This document shows positions 1-4,984 of a stretch of 5,048 bases of DNA, in pieces (position 1 is the stretch's first letter; every line of letters starts with the position of its first letter). A program made the position numbers and the translations under genes. A model generated the notes under the pieces. That model was not told the origin of the DNA. It saw only the letters and a program-made list of their open reading frames with translations, and ran no database searches. This stretch comes from Pseudomonadota bacterium (lineage in GTDB: Bacteria > SAR324 > XYD2-FULL-50-16 > JAHJRI01), in assembly GCA_022360105.1 (NCBI GenBank), contig JAKSDL010000137.1, positions 1 through 5,048 of the forward strand. The letters run 5' to 3'.

Positions 1-2
1 AT

Positions 3-128
3 AACCCGCCGGTTGAACCTGCAAAGGGGATTGAAGACACCGGGCAGGGTGAACACACAGTGGTGATAGGATACGGGGAGCAGTTCATCAGTCCGGGCAG
101 CCACCCACCTGCGGCGGGCAATGACTAG
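3..128 (+). CDS. possible C-terminal fragment of an unidentified protein (runs in from the left edge)
   Basis: A plus-strand frame is open from the window edge for 41 codons to a TAG stop at 126-128. The other two forward frames stop early in this stretch. The peptide is rich in Gly, Pro and Glu, contains the segment HTVVIGYGEQFISPGS, and ends PPAAGND. I do not recognise a family. The DNA is clearly more GC-rich than the rest of the window, so it probably belongs to a different unit, such as a mobile element or the neighbouring replicon segment, from what follows. Its end overlaps the tail of the convergent membrane-protein gene by about 41 bp, which fits a recombination junction. The call rests only on an open frame and composition, so it is tentative. 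Confidence 0.3.
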   Translation, partial: NPPVEPAKGIEDTGQGEHTVVIGYGEQFISPGSHPPAAGND

Positions 129-555
129 CCCTTTCATGGATTCGCCTGGAGACGTATGCTTGCGGCAAACCGTTTAAAGTTTGATCAATCGTCTTGATAT
201 GAGATTTTAAAATCAACTTTTCCTGATCCAGGGCATCTATTTTAGATTGGATAATCCGCTGGGCTTGAGTCCCATCTTGATAACACCGGGACAAAAAGCC
301 CATCACTTCAAACGCAGTCAGCAGTGTGAGAGTTGAAATAATAACGATGTACGATATGCGAATCGCGGTACCATATCCTTTCCAGTTACGGAACAAATGG
401 GAAACTGTGAGGATCTTACCGATCTCCATTCCAAGCCCCATGGGAATGATAACTGCAGGACTGCTGGAAAAAACTGACAGTAACCCAGCAACTGACATAA
501 AGGCTGAACTGCCAAAAACCAAAATTAAACTGATGGTTACAAGAATTGGATACAT
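88..555 (-). CDS. phage-type small membrane protein with coiled coil, probably truncated at its C-terminus
   Basis: This 155-residue protein has three predicted membrane segments, at about residues 4-28, 32-55 and 66-90. They are followed by a charged, probably coiled-coil helix at about 96-130. The second segment carries the polar pattern MEIGK, followed by LFRNWK. From memory this matches small membrane proteins of unknown function in marine and other tailed phages, whose coiled-coil region is normally much longer. Residues 130-142 (LPQAYVSRRIHER) still look like that family. The last 13 residues are Cys/Pro/Gly-rich, lie in the GC-rich DNA and look foreign, so the original reading frame was probably cut near base 130. 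The ATG at 553-555 is supported by an AGGAA about 6 bases upstream. No enzymatic motif is visible and the function is unknown. Confidence 0.65.
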   Translation of the reverse strand: MYPILVTISLILVFGSSAFMSVAGLLSVFSSSPAVIIPMGLGMEIGKILTVSHLFRNWKGYGTAIRISYIVIISTLTLLTAFEVMGFLSRCYQDGTQAQRIIQSKIDALDQEKLILKSHIKTIDQTLNGLPQAYVSRRIHERASHCPPQVGGCPD

Positions 556-593
556 TTGATTTCCTATTAAAAGGTTTCGAGATTTCAGGGCAT

Positions 594-633
594 TGCCAGA
601 AATGTTTAGAACCGGTTCGGTTTATTTCTGGCA
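594..633. repeat. nested inverted repeat upstream of the membrane-protein gene
   Basis: The 10-base arm TGCCAGAAAT (594-603) is matched perfectly by ATTTCTGGCA (624-633). The 20-base interval contains a second perfect 10-base palindrome, GAACCGGTTC, at 609-618. The structure is centred about 58 bp upstream of the minus-strand membrane-protein start, in the region where its promoter should be. It could be an operator for a dimeric or tetrameric regulator, or an RNA hairpin. No T-run follows on either strand, so it is not a standard terminator. Confidence 0.55.
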
Positions 634-654
634 TTGATAGGTTTGGTTAAGACT

Positions 655-753
655 GGTCAGAAATGGTTTTGACCGTTTTGGACAGGAGATTGAAAAATCT
701 ATGAATTTTCAATCCAGTTATGGCAGGTTATTTTCTCGATCTGGCAAGATCGA
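655..753. repeat. run of three further short inverted repeats in the 556-844 intergenic region
   Basis: Three potential hairpins follow one another. GGTCA at 655-659 pairs with TGACC at 670-674 (5-bp stem). GATTGAAAA at 688-696 pairs with TTTTCAATC at 706-714 (9-bp stem, 9-base loop). TCGATCT at 736-742 pairs with AGATCGA at 747-753 (7-bp stem, GGCA loop). None is followed by a clear T-run. The 8-mer CAGAAATG also occurs at 597-604 and again at 658-665. The 289-bp gap between the two divergent genes holds nothing else I can assign. It should contain both promoters, but I see no convincing -35/-10 pair. Confidence 0.45.
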
Positions 754-844
754 AAGAGAGCTGATACTATTGCAATGATAAATCTGATTTTTGGATCGTC
801 AATAAGCTGTTGTGTTTTATGGAACTGAATTGGAGGAAGCGGAT

Positions 845-1039
845 TTGAACCAGGAAAAAGTTGAACCGGTAAAGAGCAATTCCAACTTGAAATCATATTT
901 TTGCCTGTATTGTCATGAGTTTTTGATGAAAGGGACTGTGAAAAGGCTCAAGATGAATTGTCCACATTGTCAGAAGTTGATTGATGCTGATGGGGATGAT
1001 CTGTTTGTGTCAAATGGTCCGACAGAAGAGTTGGATTAA
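845..1039 (+). CDS. small zinc-ribbon protein (64 residues)
   Basis: This small soluble protein has two Cys-x-x-Cys knuckles: C20 and C23 in FCLYC, and C39 and C42 in CPHC. The 15-residue linker between them is basic and hydrophobic. This is the layout of a zinc-ribbon fold, which typically binds nucleic acid or a protein partner. The tail from residue 48 is acidic. I prefer the TTG at 845 as the start because GGAGG lies at 832-836 with 8-base spacing. An in-frame GTG at 812 would add 11 residues but has no Shine-Dalgarno sequence upstream. The next short frame begins 13 bases after the stop, so the two could be co-transcribed. The family is not recognised beyond the zinc ribbon. The stop at 1037-1039 is secure. 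Confidence 0.65.
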   Translation: MNQEKVEPVKSNSNLKSYFCLYCHEFLMKGTVKRLKMNCPHCQKLIDADGDDLFVSNGPTEELD

Positions 1040-1052
1040 GTTGGAGGCTACA

Positions 1053-1154
1053 GTGGAGACCGGAAAAAAAATTTCTGAGATGGTAACAAAGGTGCAATTT
1101 ACAAGATATTCGCTAAGGCTTCCCACATTTTCAGGGACGAAAAGGAACAGTTAA
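1053..1154 (+). CDS. possible 33-residue protein, perhaps the truncated start of a longer gene
   Basis: A GTG at 1053 is preceded by GGAGG at 1043-1047 with 5-base spacing, as good a ribosome binding site as any in the window. The frame runs 33 codons to a TAA at 1152-1154. The peptide starts METGKKISEMVTKVQF and ends TFSGTKRNS. It is basic and has no recognised domain. It sits 13 bases after the zinc-ribbon stop and ends 6 bases before the glycohydrolase start. That could be a small real gene, a leader peptide coupled to the glycohydrolase, or the beginning of a longer protein whose remainder was replaced when the cargo genes arrived. The evidence is limited to spacing and the ribosome binding site. 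Confidence 0.35.
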   Translation: METGKKISEMVTKVQFTRYSLRLPTFSGTKRNS

Positions 1155-1160
1155 ACCATA

Positions 1161-2213
1161 ATGGCTAATACACATATACCTGAAAAGTTTAAAGGGTGTC
1201 TGCTCGGTGGTGCTGTCGGTGATGCGCTCGGTGCAGCTATCGAGTTTCAATCTTTAAATGAAATAAAATCAACCTATGGGGAGCTAGGGCTGACAGAATA
1301 CGCCCAGGCATACGGCAGGAAAGGCGCAATCACTGATGACACTCAAATGACCTTATTCACGGCTGAAGGGTTGATTCTTTCTCATGTAAGACCCGAATAC
1401 AACAAAGGCCAAAAGGTCGGAGAGGCAGTCTACCATGCGCTTTTAAGGTGGCTATATACGCAAGACACATACCGCCAAGCCGATTTGATCAATTCATTCG
1501 GCACCTGTTCAATTGTGGATGGGATATTGACGGGCCACAAAGAGTTGTTTTCCCATAGAGCACCTGGCAATACCTGCCTGTCGGCACTTCGTTCAGGAAA
1601 CAAGGGAACCATGTCAGACCCTATCAACAATAGCAAAGGGTGCGGTGGTGTAATGAGAAACGCACCTGTGGGGCTAGTTTCCAAGGACGCTAAACATGCA
1701 TTTCAGATTGCCTGTGAATGTGCAGCTATAACGCATGGTAACCCCTCTGGGTATTTAGCATCAGGTTTCCTGGCCGCTGTTATTTCAAGGGCCGTATCAG
1801 GAGAGACTCTCATAGATTCGATTGAAACTGCCACGAGTATTATGAAACAGTATCAAGATCACCAGGAATGCCAGAAAGCCGTTGAAAAGGCTAAAGAACT
1901 AAGCCAAGCATCTGATCCAACACCAAAGGTTATAGAAAGCCTTGGGGCTGGTTGGATAGCTGAAGAAACCTTGGCGATCAGCTTATATTGTGCATTGGCG
2001 GCCGGCAATGATTACAGAAAAGGGGTATTGCTGGCGGTGAATCATGGAGGTGACAGCGATTCCACAGGTTCTATTACTGGAAATATTATAGGTGCAATCC
2101 ATGGAGTCGATGTGATCCAAGATGAGTGGTTGACTGGCTTGGAGTTGAAGGACGTGATTGAAGAGGTCGCCATTGATCTTTTTGAGCAGATTTATAATAG
2201 ATACGATGCATAG
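1161..2213 (+). CDS. ADP-ribosylglycohydrolase family protein (DraG/ARH type)
   Basis: This 350-residue cytosolic hydrolase of the ADP-ribosylglycohydrolase superfamily removes ADP-ribose from proteins or other targets at a two-metal (Mg or Mn) site. Known relatives are DraG, which reactivates nitrogenase reductase, and ARH1/ARH3. The family motifs are present in order: GAVGDALGA at 17-25, TDDTQM at 58-63 (metal ligands T58, D59, D60), KGCGGVMRN at 159-167, HGNPSGY at 192-198 and NHGGDSDST at 294-302 (metal ligands D298, D300 and S301 or T302). The length is normal for the family and the gene looks intact. The ATG at 1161 follows only a weak AAGGAA about 13 bases upstream, and translation may be coupled to the short frame ending at 1154. 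No nitrogenase or DraT gene is nearby, so the substrate is unknown. In a mobile region it could counter an ADP-ribosylating toxin or act in defence; that is inference. Confidence 0.95.
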   Translation: MANTHIPEKFKGCLLGGAVGDALGAAIEFQSLNEIKSTYGELGLTEYAQAYGRKGAITDDTQMTLFTAEGLILSHVRPEYNKGQKVGEAVYHALLRWLYTQDTYRQADLINSFGTCSIVDGILTGHKELFSHRAPGNTCLSALRSGNKGTMSDPINNSKGCGGVMRNAPVGLVSKDAKHAFQIACECAAITHGNPSGYLASGFLAAVISRAVSGETLIDSIETATSIMKQYQDHQECQKAVEKAKELSQASDPTPKVIESLGAGWIAEETLAISLYCALAAGNDYRKGVLLAVNHGGDSDSTGSITGNIIGAIHGVDVIQDEWLTGLELKDVIEEVAIDLFEQIYNRYDA

Positions 2214-2246
2214 CCTCTGTCTTTGATAAATTTATTGGATCAGAGG
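2214..2246. repeat. weak hairpin after the glycohydrolase gene
   Basis: CCTCTG at 2214-2219, directly after the TAG stop, pairs with CAGAGG at 2241-2246. The 21-base interval contains the palindrome ATAAATTTAT. Only TTTA follows, so this is at best a weak terminator or an mRNA processing or stabilising hairpin between the glycohydrolase and the next gene. Confidence 0.3.
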
Positions 2247-2275
2247 TTTACTCCTTTCATCATCGGGAAAACAAA

Positions 2276-2863
2276 ATGCCGACAACTTATGAAAACAGGC
2301 AAAAGAAGAAGTATTATTTGCACAAGAGTAAGACCAAAACAGGCAAAACCAGATATTATTTCTCTATGAAGAGTCAAGGTGATTTGGTGGATGAAATTCC
2401 TGATGGCTTTGAAATCTATGAGCATCCAGCAAATGCCCAAGTCTTTTTGCGCAAAAAACAGCCAAAAATCATCACTGATCTTGAAAAACATCTTGTCTCT
2501 AAACGCATAGAAGAAATCAAAACACCTTATCGCTATCTCATTGATATTAAGGGGGAAATTATAACCGTCTTCGAATCATACCAAAATATAGATAATTTTA
2601 GTGAGATATTTGACAAATTTCCTTTTCATCAAAACAAGAGCGAATCAATGATTGATGAGATGTTTGATCAAGCCGTAGCATATTTTCCAACCATGAGGTT
2701 CATTTTACAAGATCAAAATAAACGAACCTTCTCTGTCGAAAGATATTGTGACAGAAGTTCAATTGATGATTGGATAGATTTGGATGGGCCTGATTCTTTG
2801 GATAAACTTTTAAGTACGTATTTACCGCATTTGGGACAAGAATCATTTTTTGAATTGTTTTGA
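2276..2863 (+). CDS. conserved-looking protein of unknown function (195 residues)
   Basis: This is a soluble protein without a signal peptide or membrane segments. The N-terminus is strongly basic (KKKYYLHKSKTKTGKTRYYF at 11-29) and leads into an acidic, aromatic stretch (VDEIPDGFEIYEHP at 38-51). A mixed alpha/beta-looking middle follows, and the C-terminal part (141-195) contains RFILQD, FSVERYC, SIDDWIDLDGPDSLD and the ending ESFFELF. I believe similar hypothetical proteins occur in scattered bacterial genomes, but no function is known to me and no catalytic motif is evident. The ATG at 2276 has GGGAAA at 2265-2270 with 5-base spacing. The gene lies 62 bp after the glycohydrolase in the same direction, so a functional link is possible. 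It is more AT-rich than the QueG-like gene that follows. Confidence 0.8.
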   Translation: MPTTYENRQKKKYYLHKSKTKTGKTRYYFSMKSQGDLVDEIPDGFEIYEHPANAQVFLRKKQPKIITDLEKHLVSKRIEEIKTPYRYLIDIKGEIITVFESYQNIDNFSEIFDKFPFHQNKSESMIDEMFDQAVAYFPTMRFILQDQNKRTFSVERYCDRSSIDDWIDLDGPDSLDKLLSTYLPHLGQESFFELF

Positions 2864-2981
2864 GTTGTCAGATCATCTTCCTTGAATAACAATGGAAATT
2901 TTAACATATGGATTTCCGCTATATCTTCCAGTTGTATATACGATTAACGGCAATATGAACCGAAATAAAAGACGGGAAAAG

Positions 2982-4118
2982 ATGGTAACCAGAGAAGAAA
3001 TTATAGCGAAAGGACAAGAATTAGGGTTTGAGGATGTGGGCTTTACATCTGTGGAACCCTTTGAAGATCATAAGAACATGCTTGAGGACAGATCAAAAGA
3101 ATATGGATGGGCTGAAGCAGTGGGGCTTGATCTAAAAGGCGGCGTGGATCCTCTCAACATTATGCCTGAAGCAAAATCCATCATAGTTCTGATTGAGCCA
3201 TATTTCCGAAAAGCTTATCCTCGTTCAATGGAAGGGTATTTCGGTCGTTGCTATCTGGATGACGACCGAATCACCAAAGAAGGACTTGCCAAAAGGATCA
3301 AAACGTTTAGAAAATTTTTGGGGGCAAACAGTATTGATTCCAAAGTTCCATTTAATCTTCCCCATCGGGTGGCAGCAGCACGGGCCGGTTTGGGAAGTTT
3401 TGGGAAAAACTGCTTGTTTTATTCAAATAAAGTAGTCAGGGGTGGATCTTGGACACTTCCTATTGCTGTTGTGGTGGACTACGAGTTTTTACCCGGCACA
3501 CCCACCATTGAAACCAATTGTCCTGATTGGTGCAGGAACGCTTGCATCACAGCATGCCCCACTCGCGCTCTTAAAGGAAATGGTACCATTGATCCCCGGA
3601 ACTGCATCTCTTACATGACTTATTTTGGGGACGAGATTACACCTGTAAAATTCCGGGAACCTATGGGCATGTATGTGTACGGTTGTGACCGATGCCAAAA
3701 CGTCTGTCCCAGGAATCAGGCTTGGCTTTCCAATCACCTTCCTATGAATGAGCGGGTGGAGGCCAAAGCAAAAGATTTTGAACTGCATCTTCTGCTTCAT
3801 ATGGACAAACCCTATTTTGAAACCCATATATGGCCACATATGTTCTATATGGGGTCTGATACAATTTGGAAGTGGAAGATGAATGTGGCTAGGGTTATGG
3901 GAAATAGCCATGACCCTGACTATTTGCCGGAGCTTGAAAAGGCTTTCTTGGAAAATGAAGATGAACGTGTAAAAGGAATGACGGCTTGGGCCATGGGGAA
4001 ACTTGGCGACAAGAGAACTGTTCAGACACTGAACGCCTGGTCAAAAAGCCACTCCGGTCTTGTATTGGAAGAGATCAATAATGCCCTTCAGATAGCAACC
4101 GAAGGAGACATTGGATAG
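2982..4118 (+). CDS. QueG-like corrinoid/4Fe-4S protein with C-terminal HEAT-like repeats
   Basis: This 378-residue protein resembles epoxyqueuosine reductase (QueG), a cytosolic cobalamin and two-[4Fe-4S] enzyme related to reductive dehalogenases. The QueG-type N-terminal domain spans about 1-170 and includes RAGLGSFGKN at 134-143. The double-cluster ferredoxin domain has C180, C184, C188 and C192-P, then C208, C235, C238 and C242-P. The segments NCISYMTYF and YGCDRCQNVCPRN are typical of the family. HEAT-like repeats occupy about 310-373. Two points argue against a true queuosine enzyme. The first cluster motif is CxxxCxxxCxxxCP rather than the usual CxxCxxCxxxCP, and the catalytic Asp expected before the AGLG motif aligns with V122. 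The start at 2982 (MVTREEII) is chosen because family members begin there and GGGA lies just upstream. In-frame ATGs at 2892 and 2955 would add 30 or 9 unlikely residues. It is probably a redox paralog of unknown substrate. Confidence 0.92.
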   Translation: MVTREEIIAKGQELGFEDVGFTSVEPFEDHKNMLEDRSKEYGWAEAVGLDLKGGVDPLNIMPEAKSIIVLIEPYFRKAYPRSMEGYFGRCYLDDDRITKEGLAKRIKTFRKFLGANSIDSKVPFNLPHRVAAARAGLGSFGKNCLFYSNKVVRGGSWTLPIAVVVDYEFLPGTPTIETNCPDWCRNACITACPTRALKGNGTIDPRNCISYMTYFGDEITPVKFREPMGMYVYGCDRCQNVCPRNQAWLSNHLPMNERVEAKAKDFELHLLLHMDKPYFETHIWPHMFYMGSDTIWKWKMNVARVMGNSHDPDYLPELEKAFLENEDERVKGMTAWAMGKLGDKRTVQTLNAWSKSHSGLVLEEINNALQIATEGDIG

Positions 4119-4210
4119 TCGCACTGATTGGAATTGCATTGTAGACAGAATAATAGTCCGATCGTGTAACCATCAGAAGAAAAGTAACCGATAAAGAAAT
4201 TTCAGAAAAA

Positions 4211-4480
4211 TTGGCTCCCTTGATTGTTCAATTGCGATCAAGCGCCAGCGTTCAACCGGGGTATGTGACGGATCAAGCTTTTTCCTGTTTAGACTGTGAC
4301 GGTGAATATCTTGTCGTAAGCACATGGAACCGTATGGAGGACTGGAAAAACTGGATGAACAGTAGTGAGCGGCAAAACATCCAGAAACAAATTGATCAAC
4401 TGACCGGTGAAGAGACAGAATACAGGTATTATGAACCTATTGTGGGTGGAATCTCTCCCCAGTTTAAAAGCCCGGTTTAG
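4211..4480 (+). CDS. ABM-domain (antibiotic biosynthesis monooxygenase-like) protein with a missing normal start
   Basis: This small dimeric alpha+beta-barrel (ferredoxin-like) protein belongs to the ABM superfamily, members of which act as cofactor-free monooxygenases, haem-degrading enzymes or ligand binders. Hallmarks are QPGY at 15-18, EYLVVSTWNRMEDWKNW at 32-48, SERQNIQKQI at 52-61 and a closing beta strand EYRYYE at 70-75. The first usable start is the TTG at 4211, which has no clear ribosome binding site. The same frame continues upstream for 18 codons to a TAG at 4154-4156 and there encodes VTIRRKVTDKEISEK, the expected first beta strand and helix start. No ATG, GTG or TTG exists in that part, so the true start codon seems mutated, or a non-canonical start or a one-base shift near 4158-4166 is involved. 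The product from 4211 would lack strand 1, so the gene may be decaying. Confidence 0.7.
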   Translation: MAPLIVQLRSSASVQPGYVTDQAFSCLDCDGEYLVVSTWNRMEDWKNWMNSSERQNIQKQIDQLTGEETEYRYYEPIVGGISPQFKSPV

Positions 4481-4737
4481 AATTGGGGTCAGTGTCATCT
4501 GACGAGAAAAGGAACTGCCCTAATCCTTTTTGCAATGTTTTTTATGTTGAAATAGTATCGAACAATAGCATTCCCATTATTTGGGAGCTGAACATCTAAT
4601 TGGATTGTTATTTTGAGAGTAGGGAAGGGCACCCTGATGATGCTCATTTATGCGATGCTTTTCAAGGTATTTGCCCACTGGGATTTCCTGCAAATGGTTT
4701 CCCGGATGTTGGCCACCCACTTTGGAAAGCCTTTATA
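4481..4737. other. stretch without a convincing gene between the ABM gene and the ssrA fragment
   Basis: No reading frame here has both a plausible start and a recognisable product. A short stem (GTCAG at 4488-4492, CTGAC at 4499-4503) and a second one (AAAAGGA at 4507-4513, TCCTTTT at 4524-4530, then one more T) follow the ABM stop. The second could act as a weak terminator. The 11-mer GGAGCTGAACA at 4584-4594 recurs at 4930-4940 on the other side of the ssrA fragment. A minus-strand frame of about 50 codons ends at 4577 but has no family I can name. This may be the decayed end of the island whose att site follows. Confidence 0.4.
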
Positions 4738-4778
4738 GACGCGGGTTGCTTCGGGTTCAACTCCCGCCGCCTCCACCA
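4738..4778 (+). ncRNA. ssrA: 3' end of ssrA (tmRNA), acting as an integration-site remnant
   Basis: GAC followed by GCGGG (4741-4745), the T-loop TTCAACT (4756-4762), CCCGC (4763-4767) and the acceptor end CGCCTCCACCA (to 4778) match the 3' end of bacterial tmRNA. The CTCCA before CCA keeps the U70 expected for the alanine-type G3-U70 pair, and the T-loop equals the tmRNA form. About ten extra bases (TTGCTTCGGG, 4746-4755) sit between the 5' half of the T stem and the loop. No tmRNA 5' half, resume codon or tag-peptide frame ending in Ala-Ala is visible in the 300 bases upstream, so this is only a fragment. The 3' end of ssrA is a common attachment site for tyrosine integrases, and an integrase starts about 207 bp downstream. 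The upstream limit of the fragment is uncertain and it could extend some 20 bases further left. Confidence 0.75.
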
Positions 4779-4886
4779 ATTTAACTTTACTCAACCTTCC
4801 TAAAACATCCCCTAACGACTGAAATTATTAAATAAAATGGCAACACCCGGTTTCCGAATGCATCCGTTTTCATACGATTGCCTCCC

Positions 4887-4915
4887 TTGACATACCGTCA
4901 ATTTGACGGTATTTG
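4887..4915 (+). promoter_or_regulatory. likely integrase promoter
   Basis: A perfect TTGACA -35 box at 4887-4892 is followed after 17 bases by TATTTG at 4910-4915, a weak -10. The spacer is almost entirely filled by a palindrome (4892-4912), which would let a bound protein block RNA polymerase. The start codon of the integrase lies about 70 bases downstream. Confidence 0.5.
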
Positions 4916-4955
4916 TGACGGTATTTTACGGAGCTGAACAAACGGATACCGTCAA
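4892..4955. repeat. four half-sites of a TGACGGTAT motif upstream of the integrase
   Basis: ATACCGTCAA at 4892-4901 and TTGACGGTAT at 4903-4912 form a perfect 10+10 inverted repeat with one central base. A third copy, TGACGGTAT, lies at 4916-4924 in direct orientation, and a fourth, ATACCGTCAA, at 4946-4955 in the inverted orientation. Similar motif clusters often lie ahead of island integrases. They may be arm-type integrase sites near att, operator sites for integrase autorepression, or sites for an excisionase/AlpA-type regulator. The sequence shows the repeats; which protein binds is inference. Confidence 0.7.
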
Positions 4956-4984
4956 TCGTTGAAAACGCAGGCAGGGGAGGGGAT

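Noticed and set aside
416..634. Minus-strand 72-codon frame overlapping the membrane-protein gene in another frame
   Set aside because: The other frame encodes clear membrane helices and has the better ribosome binding site. This one also spans the inverted repeat.
2892..2981. Upstream ATG giving a 30-residue N-terminal extension of the QueG-like protein
   Set aside because: The extension does not resemble the family, which begins at MVTREEII-like sequence, and the internal ATG at 2982 has a GGGA just upstream.
3489..3911. Minus-strand 140-codon frame opposite the QueG-like gene
   Set aside because: It is antisense to a clearly conserved coding region containing the cluster cysteines, has no family features and is a shadow frame.
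4488..4531. Stem-loops after the ABM gene as an intrinsic terminator
   Set aside because: The first stem has no T-run. The second is AT-rich with a 10-base loop and only a short T tract, so it is not listed as a terminator.
4577..4730. Minus-strand open frame of about 50 codons left of the ssrA fragment
   Set aside because: I could place no start codon with a ribosome binding site, and the translation matches no family I can name. It may be a decayed remnant.
4600..4803. Plus-strand open frame of 67 codons starting at TTG
   Set aside because: It has no ribosome binding site and no recognisable family, and its second half reads straight through the ssrA 3' end, which is RNA-coding or att sequence.
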